Below are positions 19,329 through 27,748 of a stretch of DNA of 46,725 nt, piece by piece (positions within the stretch are counted from its first letter, which is position 1; each line of letters begins with the position of its first letter). The notes beneath the pieces were generated by a model. The model made no database searches. It had not been told where the DNA came from and worked only from the letters and a program-made list of their open reading frames with translations. The position numbers and the translations under genes are program-made. This DNA comes from Cytophagales bacterium (GTDB lineage Bacteria; Pseudomonadota; Gammaproteobacteria; Burkholderiales; Burkholderiaceae_C), in the NCBI GenBank assembly GCA_030054145.1, contig JASGCK010000017.1:1-46725 (forward strand). Reading direction: 5' to 3'.

Positions 19329-22300
19329 TCATAGCGAAAGTTTAAGACCCTCCCGCTCTTTTGCGGCAACTTGCGCGTAATTTGTGCGCACATGACCAAA
19401 GCCTTTTATTTTTTCGGGCAAACGTGCAAGCGCAATGACCACCTCTAAATTGTGGGCGTTTAGTTTGCTAAGCGCCTCGTTCATGTCGGACTCATATTGC
19501 GCCAGCAATTGATTAGCGAGTAAGCGCTCTTGGCTAAATCTAAAAGGATCAAGCAACGAGCCGCGCAGCCCACGAAGCTTTGCCATCAACTTGAAGACGG
19601 GCAAAATCCACGAGCCCAATTCGACCTTGCTGGGATGGCCTGTTGCGGCATCCGTTTTTGCAAACGGCCACGCGCCTAAATGAAAGTGGAGTTTGTAATC
19701 GCGTCCATGCGTGCCTTCAAATGTCTCTTGGAGTTGCCCAGCAAACTCGGGCGCAGCATAAAGACGCGCCACTTCCCATTCATCTTTTACGGCAAGCAAG
19801 CGGAAATATTGCGCGGCCACTGCTCGCAAGAGCTTATCGGATGTGGCTTGCGAGGCATGCACCTTGGCGAGCAAGGACTGGTAACGCTTAGCGAGCACCG
19901 TGCCCTGTCGCTTGCCGCCGTAGTCAAAAAGCAAGGCGGTGCGGTGCGCAATTAGCTCATCCAGTGTTTGGGTTTGGCGCGGCAGCCATTGCACCGCACG
20001 CATACTGTTTGGGTTGAGCTTGTCGAAATCCTTGCGTGGCGACCCCTCGACAGGTTCAGGGCGAACGGGAGCCGCCGCTACTTCAGGGTGAGTTTTGTCG
20101 TGCGCAGCTCTGCGCCCCCACTCGAACGCCTCTTTGCTTTGCGCTACTTGCACGCCGTTGAGTTCAATCGCCGTGTGTAGGCCGGTCAAGCTCACAGGCA
20201 CCCAGCCGCGTTGCCAAGCCGCGCCCAGCATCATCATGTTCGCAGCAATGGAGTCCCCCATCAGCTGCGTTGCCCATGCCAGCGCGGGCGCGGAAAAGAA
20301 CCCTTCGCCATCCATTTGTGAGTCATTCTGCCGGTCAATTTGATGGCGAATTTTTGCCAGCAAACCCTCCGCGTCGGCATCCCACTCGGGGTTGCGAGCG
20401 AATTCTGCGGTGGGCACAAGATCGGTACAAATCGCCACGCGGGTTTTGCCAGCGCGTAGTGTGTTCATGCATTCTGCGCCGCTGCTGACAATTAAATCGC
20501 AGCCAATCAAGGTGTCCGTTTCACCCGTTGAAATACGGTTGGCGCCAAGCAGCGCTTCGTCGGCGGCAATGCGCACGTGCGACATCACCGCGCCGTATTT
20601 TTGCGCCAAACCCGTGACATCCAAGATTGTGCAGCGCAGACCATCCAAATGCGCCGCCATGCCCAGCGTTTGACCAATCGTTACCACGCCTGTACCGCCG
20701 ATGCCTGTGATGAGGATGCTGATCGCTTTGTTCGTTGGGCGCTGAATGGTGGGAGAGGGGATGTCCCAAGTTTTACCGTTTGAGTGGCGCTTGTCGAAAT
20801 CCTTGTGTGCCAGCCCCTCGCCAAGCTCAGGGCGAGGGGTGTTGGGTCTTTTGCGCAGCGTCCCGCCATGCACCGTTACAAAGCTTGGACAAAAGCCCTC
20901 CACACAAGTGAAGTCCTTATTGCACGAGCCTTGGTTGATGCGCCGTTTGCGTCCCAGTACCGTCTCTACAGGCTCAATCGACATACAGTTGGACACCTTG
21001 CCGCAGTCGCCGCAGCCCTCGCATACCGCTGTGTTGATAAAGCTGCGCTTTTGCGGATCGACCCACTTCCCGCGCTTGCGTAAGCGCCGCCGCTCGGTGG
21101 CGCAGGCTTGGTCGTAAATCAAAATGGTGAGATCCGAAATTTCGCGCAAGCGCCGCTGCACAAGCGCCAGCTCGCTGCGGTGATAAACCTTGACGGATGG
21201 CGGCAATTGCAACTCGGGCGTGTTCGTGTACTTATCAGGGTCGTCGCTGACAACAACGACCTCTTTTGCGCCCTCTGCTACCAACTCCGCGGCCATGCGC
21301 GGGATGGTCAGTTCGCCGTCCACGGGTTGCCCGCCCGTCATCGAGACAAAGCCATTTACCAAAATTTTGTAGGTCATGGGCGCGTGCGCCGCAATGGCTT
21401 GGCGAATCGCGAGAAAGCCGGAATGGAAATACGTGCCATCGCCCATGTTGGCGAAAACGTGCTTTTCTTCCGTGAATGGCTGCTGTCCCAGCCACATGGC
21501 GCCTTCGCCGCCCATGTGCGAAACCGTGGTGGTCGTAAGCGGACTTTGCAGCATCGCAATCGTGTGGCAGCCAATGCCAGCTAAAGCACGCGAGCCCTCG
21601 GGTAATTTGGTTGAGCGGTTGTGCGGGCAACCCGAGCAAAAGCTAGGCGCGCGAATAACGGCCGTAGCACCGTTTGGGCTGAGTTGGTTGATGCCTTTGT
21701 TTGGAAGCCCATCGACAAGCTTTGGGCGAACAGCGTTTGTGCAATGGGCGGGCTGTAGACCTAGCAACTCAACCAATGACTTCGCAATCAAGGCAGGATT
21801 CGTCTCGCCCGTTGATGGCATCACGCCAGCGCCGCGATCTGAGGCATACGCATGATTACCTGCGTACTTACCGATGATGCGGGGGCGCAGCGCGGTGTCA
21901 AAGAGCGAGGCTTTGATTTGGTCTTCTAGCAAGGGCCGTTTTTCTTCGATGACCAAGAGCGTCTCTAACCCACTTGCGAACGTGCGCACAAAGTCAGGAT
22001 CAAGCGGCCAAGTGCAACCGATTTTGGCAATCGTTACCTCAAGCGTAGCAAGCCTCTCGCTCGTCAAGCCCAATTCCGACAAGGCTTGCAGCAGGTCTTG
22101 ATACGCTTTTCCGCTAGAAATAATACCCAGCCTTTGACCTGAGCCCCTTGCTTCGTGTCCATGCGTGACTTGATTCAAACGATTGGCACGAACATAAGCT
22201 AACGCCGCGTGCAGCTTGTGGTTATAGAGTCTATCTTCTTGTGGCAGCATGGTGTCAACGGCGCGGATGCTGCGTCCTTGCAAACCCAGTGCTGACGAGG

Positions 22301-22979
22301 CCTCCAGCTCGGGCAGCACAATTTTGGGTGAATCTAAACCAGCATAAATGGTGCCGCCGCCCTCCACCACATCGGTTACGACTTTCATGCCAACCCAGCA
22401 GCCGCTAAAGCGCGACATGGCAATCGCGTGTAGACCAAAGTCGAGCAGCTCTTGGGTATTGGCGGGATACAGAACAGGCATACCCGTTGCCTGAAAAATT
22501 TGATCTGAAAAATTAACGATGGTCGAGCTTTTTGCGCCGTGGTCATCGCCCGCTAGCGCCACCACGCCGCCTAGCGGTGATGTCCCAGCACTGTTGGCGT
22601 GGCGGAACACATCGCCCGAGCGATCCACGCCAGGCCCTTTGCCGTACCAAATGCCAAACACGCCGTCCACTTTGTTGCCAGGAAAGCTGCCGATGTATTG
22701 TGAACCCCACAGCGCGGTGGCGGCGAGGTCTTCATTGACCGCAGCGCGGAAGTGAATGTTTTGCGCTTGCAAAATTGATTGTGCCCGCCACATCTCCATG
22801 TCAAAGCGCCCAAGAGGAGAGCCGCGATAGCCCGACACATACGCGCCCGTGTTGTGCCCAGCTGCCGCGTCGCGCAGGCGTTGTTGAATAGCCAGTCTGA
22901 CCAGTGCTTGATTGCCGCTGAGGTAAATCCAGCCGTCTGTTTGGGTGTATTTGTCGTTGAGAGAGGGCGTGGTCGTCAT
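19329..22979 (-). CDS. Fused indolepyruvate ferredoxin oxidoreductase (IorA-IorB type)
   Basis: This 1216-residue enzyme is a single-chain 2-oxoacid:ferredoxin oxidoreductase. It converts arylpyruvates or branched 2-oxoacids with CoA to acyl-CoA, CO2 and reduced carrier. The N-terminal pyrimidine domain starts with GWIYLSGNQALVRLAIQQRL. The TPP domain has CSGCPHNRSTK, GDGTYFHSG and NGFVSMTGGQP. The 4Fe-4S segment is AVCEGCGDCGKVSNC. The gamma-type domain has ITGIGGTGVVTIGQTLGMAAH. A good AGAAGG site precedes the ATG. The chain carries three extra peptides encoded by in-frame palindromic repeats (RPKLVDGLPNKG..., RPELGEGLAHKDFDK..., RPEPVEGSPRKDFDK...), which makes it somewhat longer than I expect for the family. 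Confidence 0.93.
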   Translation of the reverse strand: MTTTPSLNDKYTQTDGWIYLSGNQALVRLAIQQRLRDAAAGHNTGAYVSGYRGSPLGRFDMEMWRAQSILQAQNIHFRAAVNEDLAATALWGSQYIGSFPGNKVDGVFGIWYGKGPGVDRSGDVFRHANSAGTSPLGGVVALAGDDHGAKSSTIVNFSDQIFQATGMPVLYPANTQELLDFGLHAIAMSRFSGCWVGMKVVTDVVEGGGTIYAGLDSPKIVLPELEASSALGLQGRSIRAVDTMLPQEDRLYNHKLHAALAYVRANRLNQVTHGHEARGSGQRLGIISSGKAYQDLLQALSELGLTSERLATLEVTIAKIGCTWPLDPDFVRTFASGLETLLVIEEKRPLLEDQIKASLFDTALRPRIIGKYAGNHAYASDRGAGVMPSTGETNPALIAKSLVELLGLQPAHCTNAVRPKLVDGLPNKGINQLSPNGATAVIRAPSFCSGCPHNRSTKLPEGSRALAGIGCHTIAMLQSPLTTTTVSHMGGEGAMWLGQQPFTEEKHVFANMGDGTYFHSGFLAIRQAIAAHAPMTYKILVNGFVSMTGGQPVDGELTIPRMAAELVAEGAKEVVVVSDDPDKYTNTPELQLPPSVKVYHRSELALVQRRLREISDLTILIYDQACATERRRLRKRGKWVDPQKRSFINTAVCEGCGDCGKVSNCMSIEPVETVLGRKRRINQGSCNKDFTCVEGFCPSFVTVHGGTLRKRPNTPRPELGEGLAHKDFDKRHSNGKTWDIPSPTIQRPTNKAISILITGIGGTGVVTIGQTLGMAAHLDGLRCTILDVTGLAQKYGAVMSHVRIAADEALLGANRISTGETDTLIGCDLIVSSGAECMNTLRAGKTRVAICTDLVPTAEFARNPEWDADAEGLLAKIRHQIDRQNDSQMDGEGFFSAPALAWATQLMGDSIAANMMMLGAAWQRGWVPVSLTGLHTAIELNGVQVAQSKEAFEWGRRAAHDKTHPEVAAAPVRPEPVEGSPRKDFDKLNPNSMRAVQWLPRQTQTLDELIAHRTALLFDYGGKRQGTVLAKRYQSLLAKVHASQATSDKLLRAVAAQYFRLLAVKDEWEVARLYAAPEFAGQLQETFEGTHGRDYKLHFHLGAWPFAKTDAATGHPSKVELGSWILPVFKLMAKLRGLRGSLLDPFRFSQERLLANQLLAQYESDMNEALSKLNAHNLEVVIALARLPEKIKGFGHVRTNYAQVAAKEREGLKLSL
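20006..20069. repeat. In-frame palindromic repeat pair in the indolepyruvate oxidoreductase gene (copy B)
   Basis: Two inverted arms, TGAGCTTGTCGAAATCC and CCTCGACAGGTTCAGGGCGAA, are separated by about a dozen bases. The outer ends TGTTTGGG and GGCGAACGGG complete the pair. On the minus strand it encodes RPEPVEGSPRKDFDKLNPN in frame with the gene. The same core is found as copies A, C, D and E. Confidence 0.8.
20776..20840. repeat. In-frame palindromic repeat pair in the indolepyruvate oxidoreductase gene (copy C)
   Basis: The arms are CGCTTGTCGAAATCC and CCCTCGCCAAGCTCAGGGCG, with outer CCGTTTGAG. The spacer GTGTGCCAG resembles that of copy B. It encodes RPELGEGLAHKDFDKRHSNG in frame, between the 4Fe-4S region and the gamma-type domain. 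Confidence 0.78.
21670..21734. repeat. In-frame palindromic repeat pair in the indolepyruvate oxidoreductase gene (copy D, eroded)
   Basis: CCGTTTGGGCTGAG at one end and ATCGACAAGCTTTGGGCGAA at the other match the arms of copies B and C with more substitutions. It encodes VRPKLVDGLPNKGINQLSPN just before the conserved TPP-domain sequence RAPSFCSGCP. It is the most degenerate and probably oldest of the three. Confidence 0.7.
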
Positions 22980-23092
22980 GAAAAATCCTTCTTATGGATG
23001 GAAAGTTTAGAGATGTCGCCTTGTGAGCGGCGCGCAAATAGTAACCGATGCGTCAGCCAAAAGAGGCGAGCGATTTTCATAAAATCTGACCA

Positions 23093-24259
23093 ATGAACTC
23101 ACTTGAATCTTCCGCGCACGATCAATATAACCAAGGCTTGGCGTTTTATGAGCAGTTGCGCTATGGCGACGCGCTAGCTTGTTTTATTCGCGCCCGAGAA
23201 ATCGAGCCAGACTATTTAGATGCGCATTGGAATGAGTGCCTGATGCGATTGATATTGGGCGACTTCAAAGAAGGCTGGGCGCTGCATGAGGCGCGGTGGC
23301 AAAAAAACGAAGGGCGTTGGGAGCCTGATCCCACTAAGCGCGGCTGGCATCGAATTGCGCAGCCACTGTGGGTTGGGGATTTTTCGATTGAAGGAAAAAC
23401 CATTTGTTTGTGGGGTGAACAAGGCTTTGGCGATATGCTGCAGTTTTGTCGTTATGCTGCGGCTGTTCAAGCGCGAGGCGCTCAAGTTTTTTTGTATGTG
23501 CGTGAGTCATTGGTGCGCTTGCTTCGCCAGTCTTTTGCGGGGGTGGGCATTGATGTGGTGGGGAATAACGAACCGCTTCCGCCATTTGATTTCCATTGCC
23601 CAATGATGAGCTTGCCGCTTGCTTGCGGGACGGATTCCGTAGAAAAAATTCCTGCATCCACGCCGTATCTTTTTGCGAATGAGCAAGACACCGAGCAGTG
23701 GCGCAAACGGCTGCTACAAGCGTCACCGCTTGCTACTCAAAAAATTGGCTTGGTGTGGTCGGGGCTGTCGCGCATAACAAATCCCTATGCCATTCAGATG
23801 GATCAAGAGCGGTCGATCGACTTGGATTTTTTTGCGCCACTTTTGACGCAGGAGCCACAAGGCGACCCGCGTACTCAATGGATTAGTCTGCAAAAAGGAG
23901 GCGTGTTGCCTGCGCACTTTGGCGTATTAGATTTGACGCAGGATCTCCAAGACTGGGCAGATACCGCCGCATTAATCGCTAATTTGGACTTGGTCATTTC
24001 TTGCGATACAGCGGTGGCGCATTTGGCGGCAAGCATGAACAAACCGACGTGGATCTTGTCGCGCTGGAGCGGCTGCTGGCGCTGGATGGGGCATCGCATC
24101 GATAGCCCCTGGTATCCCAGCGTCAGGTTGTTTCATCAGCCCGCGCGAGGCGATTGGGCGAGCGTGATAAGTCAAGTGCAGATGGCCTTGGGTGTGCATT
24201 CACAAGATGTGCATTCACAAGAGGCGCTTTTACAAAACGGCAACCAGGGTCAGCACTAA
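23093..24259 (+). CDS. TPR protein with a glycosyltransferase family 9-like domain
   Basis: This is a 388-residue cytoplasmic protein. Residues about 8-75 form one to two tetratricopeptide repeats (YNQGLAFYEQLRYGDALACF, then a second helix pair). The rest resembles the fold of ADP-heptose:LPS heptosyltransferases, seen often fused to TPRs: LWGEQGFGDMLQFCRYAA, KIGLVWSG near the middle, and LDLVISCDTAVAHLAASMNKPTWIL. The last motif is the nucleotide-sugar pocket of GT9-like enzymes. The acceptor is unknown; glycan or protein glycosylation is an inference. It is divergent from the oxidoreductase gene, and its ribosome site is weak. Confidence 0.8.
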   Translation: MNSLESSAHDQYNQGLAFYEQLRYGDALACFIRAREIEPDYLDAHWNECLMRLILGDFKEGWALHEARWQKNEGRWEPDPTKRGWHRIAQPLWVGDFSIEGKTICLWGEQGFGDMLQFCRYAAAVQARGAQVFLYVRESLVRLLRQSFAGVGIDVVGNNEPLPPFDFHCPMMSLPLACGTDSVEKIPASTPYLFANEQDTEQWRKRLLQASPLATQKIGLVWSGLSRITNPYAIQMDQERSIDLDFFAPLLTQEPQGDPRTQWISLQKGGVLPAHFGVLDLTQDLQDWADTAALIANLDLVISCDTAVAHLAASMNKPTWILSRWSGCWRWMGHRIDSPWYPSVRLFHQPARGDWASVISQVQMALGVHSQDVHSQEALLQNGNQGQH

Positions 24260-24313
24260 AAAAGAGTAGAGTTGATCTTCTCTATCATTGATATTTATTT
24301 TTGGAGTTTTGTT

Positions 24314-24691
24314 ATGACCGCAACATCGACAACCGCTACGGAATCCACATTCAACCCTTTTACGGCAGGGATTGAGTTCATGCAGCAGTTCACTAAAAGT
24401 ATGTCCACGCCAGCTGGGCTGGGCGAAGTGGCTGGTGGCGCTGCCATACCGAATATTCCAGGAATGCCCGCTTGGGCAATGCCAACGATGGATCCTGCGG
24501 AGCTAGAGAAACGCATTAGCGAGCTCAAGACCGTGCTGTTTTGGTTAGAGCAAAACGCCAATGCGCTCAAGACCACCGTGCAGGCGCTGGAGGTACAAAA
24601 AATGACGCTGGAAACCCTCAAGAGCATGAGCGCAGGCGCTGCCAAAGTGGCTGAGGCGGTCGCACCTGCCAAGTCTCGCGCCAAAAAATAA
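24314..24691 (+). CDS. phaM: PhaM-family polyhydroxyalkanoate granule-associated protein
   Basis: The start chosen is ATG 24314 (MTATSTTATESTFNPFTAG), which has a GGAG site, giving 125 residues. The core ELEKRISELKTVLFWLEQN and ALKTTVQALEVQKMTLETLK fits the PhaM family pattern (W-L-x-x-N then ALEVQ). The Lys-rich tail PAKSRAKK is typical of proteins that contact DNA. In Cupriavidus, PhaM binds PHB synthase and the nucleoid and spreads granules to daughter cells. No synthase or phasin gene is nearby, so the role rests on family similarity. Confidence 0.82.
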   Translation: MTATSTTATESTFNPFTAGIEFMQQFTKSMSTPAGLGEVAGGAAIPNIPGMPAWAMPTMDPAELEKRISELKTVLFWLEQNANALKTTVQALEVQKMTLETLKSMSAGAAKVAEAVAPAKSRAKK

Positions 24692-24709
24692 CCTAGGGTA
24701 TCCCCTAGG
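24692..24709 (+). terminator. Hairpin after phaM (possible terminator)
   Basis: CCTAGGG and CCCTAGG form a 7-bp stem around the loop TATC, immediately after the phaM stop. No T-run follows, so it may be a weak or factor-assisted terminator, or a stabilising 3' hairpin. Confidence 0.5.
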
Positions 24710-24832
24710 CTTCTGGTGTCTCGATAGTCAGGAGGTAGTCAGCGCGGCAAATCACAGTCACCCCCAAGCAGCGGCGAGAGCGGGCGCTGCGATTTCGTAT
24801 TTTTGTTCCCCCATCTTTTTTAGGAGATTCTC

Positions 24833-26503
24833 ATGGCTACAGCTCAAGCTCACGCGATGACGGCTGAAGAGAAGAAAGTGATTTTCGCTTCTTCTTTAGG
24901 TACGGTATTTGAGTGGTATGACTTTTATTTGTATGGTTCGCTGGCACCTGTGATTGCCAAGCAGTTTTTTAGCGGACTCGATCCTTCATCGGCCTATATT
25001 TTTGCCTTGCTCGCTTTTGCCGCAGGCTTTTTAGTGCGTCCATTCGGTGCGATCTTCTTTGGTCGTTTGGGCGACATGATTGGTCGTAAATACACCTTCT
25101 TGGTGACGATCTTGATCATGGGCTTATCCACGTTTATTGTGGGCTGTTTGCCAAACTACGCTGCCATCGGTATGACCGCGCCTGTGGTGCTGGTTGTGCT
25201 GCGGATGCTGCAAGGCTTGGCGCTTGGTGGTGAGTACGGCGGTGCCGCAACGTATGTGGCAGAACACGCACCTGCGGGCAAGCGCGGCGCATATACGTCG
25301 TGGATTCAAACCACTGCAACGCTTGGGCTGATGATTTCTTTGATTGTGATTTTGGTTTGCCGTCAAGCACTTGGCCCCGATTTTGATGTGTGGGGCTGGC
25401 GCATTCCGTTCTTGCTCTCCATCGTTTTGCTTGGCATCTCCGTGTGGATTCGTCTCTCGCTGAACGAGTCACCTGCTTTTGCCAAAATGAAGGCGGAAGG
25501 CAAAACATCGAAAGCACCATTGGCCGAATCTTTCGGTGAGTGGAAAAATCTGAAGATCGTGATTTTGGCTTTGATTGGTTTGACCGCAGGTCAAGCCGTG
25601 GTGTGGTACACAGGGCAGTTCTATGCTTTGTTCTTCCTCACAACGATTGCCAAAGTAGACAACACAACAGCCAACTTGTTGATTGCCGCGTCGCTCATTA
25701 TTGGCACGCCATTCTTCATCTTTTTTGGTTCGTTGTCGGACAAAATCGGGCGTAAATTTATTATCTTGGGCGGTTGCTTAATTGCTGCGCTGACCTACTT
25801 TACGGTCTTCCCAATGATGTTGAATGCGGCCAATCCTGGTTTGGTGAAGGCGCAGCAAGCAACCAATGTCACGATTACGGCTGACCCCGCTCAGTGCTCA
25901 TTCCAAGGTAGCCCAATTGCACGTCCGATTGACTTCACCAGCTCTTGCGATATTGCCAAGCGTGCGCTGACCGAAATCTATGTGCCGTACAAAAACATTG
26001 CCGCACCAGCTGGCACCGTTGCGCTAGTCAAAATTGGCGATAAAGAAATTCCATCTTTAACCGCAACTTTGAATGACAAACGCGATGCATTTAGCGCAGA
26101 TAGCGGTAAGGCAATTGCTGAGTTCAAAAAAGCCATTAGCGAAGAAGCAAAGGCTAAAGGCTTGCTGGCTAAGGCTGACGATGCCACGATGAATAAAGGC
26201 ATGGTGCTCGCCATTTTGGTCTTCCTCGTGATTTTGGTGACGATGGTCTATGGCCCGATTGCCGCGATGCTGGTGGAGCTCTTCCCAACGCGGATTCGCT
26301 ATACCTCCATGAGTTTGCCGTATCACATTGGTAACGGCTGGTTTGGCGGATTGTTGCCTCCGTTTGCTTTTGCGATGGTGGCGGCGACAGGCGATATCTT
26401 CTATGGTCTGTGGTATCCCGTGATCGTTGCCGCTGGCACATTCATCATTGGTCTGCTGTTTATCAAAGAGACCAAAGACGTGGATATTTTTGCCAACGAC
26501 TAA
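24833..26503 (+). CDS. MFS transporter, metabolite:H+ symporter (MHS) family
   Basis: The 556-residue protein has a strong TTTAGGAG ribosome site. It opens with the MHS signature SLGTVFEWYDFYLYGSLAPV and has the MFS motif GRLGDMIGRKYTF and a second copy GSLSDKIGRKFI. It also has LQGLALGGEYGGAATYVAEH. About twelve membrane segments are visible. Between the central and last segments, about residues 335-455, lies a hydrophilic insert with two cysteines (PAQCSFQG, SSCDIAKRAL) and a helical part AIAEFKKAISEEAKAKG. Relatives move proline/betaine, dicarboxylates, citrate or shikimate; the substrate cannot be told. A strong terminator follows. Confidence 0.9.
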   Translation: MATAQAHAMTAEEKKVIFASSLGTVFEWYDFYLYGSLAPVIAKQFFSGLDPSSAYIFALLAFAAGFLVRPFGAIFFGRLGDMIGRKYTFLVTILIMGLSTFIVGCLPNYAAIGMTAPVVLVVLRMLQGLALGGEYGGAATYVAEHAPAGKRGAYTSWIQTTATLGLMISLIVILVCRQALGPDFDVWGWRIPFLLSIVLLGISVWIRLSLNESPAFAKMKAEGKTSKAPLAESFGEWKNLKIVILALIGLTAGQAVVWYTGQFYALFFLTTIAKVDNTTANLLIAASLIIGTPFFIFFGSLSDKIGRKFIILGGCLIAALTYFTVFPMMLNAANPGLVKAQQATNVTITADPAQCSFQGSPIARPIDFTSSCDIAKRALTEIYVPYKNIAAPAGTVALVKIGDKEIPSLTATLNDKRDAFSADSGKAIAEFKKAISEEAKAKGLLAKADDATMNKGMVLAILVFLVILVTMVYGPIAAMLVELFPTRIRYTSMSLPYHIGNGWFGGLLPPFAFAMVAATGDIFYGLWYPVIVAAGTFIIGLLFIKETKDVDIFAND

Positions 26504-26537
26504 TTGGTCATTCATTAACGACCGTGTCAGTTAAGGA

Positions 26538-26575
26538 AAGCCCTTCAAGATTAAGATCTTGAGGGGCTTTTTTTT
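26538..26575 (+). terminator. Rho-independent terminator after the MFS gene
   Basis: AAGCCCTTCAAGAT pairs with ATCTTGAGGGGCTT over 14 positions (one G-U) around a TAAG loop, followed by eight T residues. It lies 35 bp after the MFS stop codon and separates that gene from the small membrane ORF. Confidence 0.93.
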
Positions 26576-26614
26576 AACCTCATTACAAAACAACTTTTAA
26601 AACTGGATTTCAAA

Positions 26615-26782
26615 ATGATCAAAATTATTATTGGCTTTCTTATCATTGCAGGCGCGGCGTTTTATTTATTGACAAAGCCAGGCGCATCCATTGATATGGG
26701 TGGTGAGAAGCACGGGGTGGAAGAGGCTCACCCAGCACCAACAGCAGCACCGGCCGCGCCAGCCTCTGCTGCCAAGCCGTAA
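26615..26782 (+). CDS. Small single-pass membrane protein (55 residues), unknown function
   Basis: The frame ATG 26615 to TAA 26782 encodes MIKIIIGFLIIAGAAFYLLT followed by a short polar region and an Ala/Pro-rich tail (PAPTAAPAAPASAAKP). The first 20 residues form a clear membrane segment. The rest is probably a disordered periplasmic or cytoplasmic tail. It starts 40 bp after the MFS terminator, so it needs its own promoter or read-through. The ribosome site is weak. I do not recognise a family; coding is supported by the membrane segment and codon use. Confidence 0.55.
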   Translation: MIKIIIGFLIIAGAAFYLLTKPGASIDMGGEKHGVEEAHPAPTAAPAAPASAAKP

Positions 26783-26857
26783 TAAAGCCATTATTTTGGA
26801 GGGCGAGTGCTCTTGTTGATGAGAGTACGGAGAGCGCGGCGCTGGGCGCAGACGCCG

Positions 26858-27748
26858 TTAGGCGGCGCTCAGACCCGTTAAAAACCGCAGCGCGATGGGA
26901 TTTTGGTTGGTGTGATGATGGTTTAGCCCCGTCATCTCCAGCAAGGCCGTTAGCTTCGCAAGGCTAGATTTTTGCGCTGCGCCGTTTTGTTTTTGCGGCG
27001 AGCGACTTGCCACAATCAATTCATTTTTCATGGCGTGTTCCCAGCCCACCAGCTCGGTCACTGTGACTTGGTAGCCATGCGCCTCTAGCTGCAAGCTGCG
27101 CAGCACGTTGGTGAGTTGACTGCCAAATTCGCGTGTGTGAATGGGTCGTCGCCACAGTTCAGCCAGCGGATTTTTGTTGCGTCTCTCGGCATGCGGTTTT
27201 GCGCTTCGCAGGCACGCCGCCACTTCGGCTTGGCAGCATGGCACAAGCACGAGATGCGGCGCGTTGTGATCTAGCGCAAAGCGAATGGCATCATCGGTTG
27301 CGGTGTCGCAGGCGTGAAGCGCGGTCACGATATCAATGCGGCTGGGCAGTTTGGCCGATGTATTTGACTGCGCAACCGAGGCGTTCAAAAATTGCATTCC
27401 ATCAAAACCAAAACGTGCCGCCAAATCTGCGGAGCGCGCCACCAAGTCCGCCCGTGTCTCTACGCCCGTCACGCTGCCACTGACCTGCGTTGCAAGCCCT
27501 TGTTTAAAGTATGCGTCGTAGAGCAAAAAACCAAGATAAGACTTGCCCGCACCGTGATCAACTACGTGTGCCGAGCCATGACTGGCGTAGCTTTGCTTGA
27601 GCAGCGGCGCAATAAACCCCAGCAAATGCTGTACTTGCTTGAGCTTTCGACGCGTGTCTTGATTGAGCTTGCCATCCCGCGTGAGGATGTGCAGCTCTTG
27701 CAGTAGCGCCGTTGATTGCTCGGGGCGTGGCTCGTATGTCGCGTTCAT
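26858..27748 (-). CDS. SAM-dependent methyltransferase (Methyltransf_32-like)
   Basis: ATG 27748 overlaps the stop of the DUF1415 gene as ATGA, so I prefer it to GTG 27754. The product has 296 residues. The SAM-binding loop appears as VVDHGAGKSYLGFLLYDAYF (about residue 65), the acidic strand as VTGVETRADLV, and motif IV/post-IV as IVTALHACDTATDDAIRFAL and LVLVPCCQAEVA. The PCCQ segment is typical of the Methyltransf_32 (GSTCD-like) group, which may act on RNA. It is the last gene of a three-gene coupled operon. The true substrate is unknown. Confidence 0.8.
   Translation of the reverse strand: MNATYEPRPEQSTALLQELHILTRDGKLNQDTRRKLKQVQHLLGFIAPLLKQSYASHGSAHVVDHGAGKSYLGFLLYDAYFKQGLATQVSGSVTGVETRADLVARSADLAARFGFDGMQFLNASVAQSNTSAKLPSRIDIVTALHACDTATDDAIRFALDHNAPHLVLVPCCQAEVAACLRSAKPHAERRNKNPLAELWRRPIHTREFGSQLTNVLRSLQLEAHGYQVTVTELVGWEHAMKNELIVASRSPQKQNGAAQKSSLAKLTALLEMTGLNHHHTNQNPIALRFLTGLSAA

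Noticed and set aside
24692-24832. Gap between phaM and the MFS gene scanned for a riboswitch or small gene
   Set aside because: Apart from the 7-bp hairpin and the MFS ribosome site I see no conserved structure or frame.
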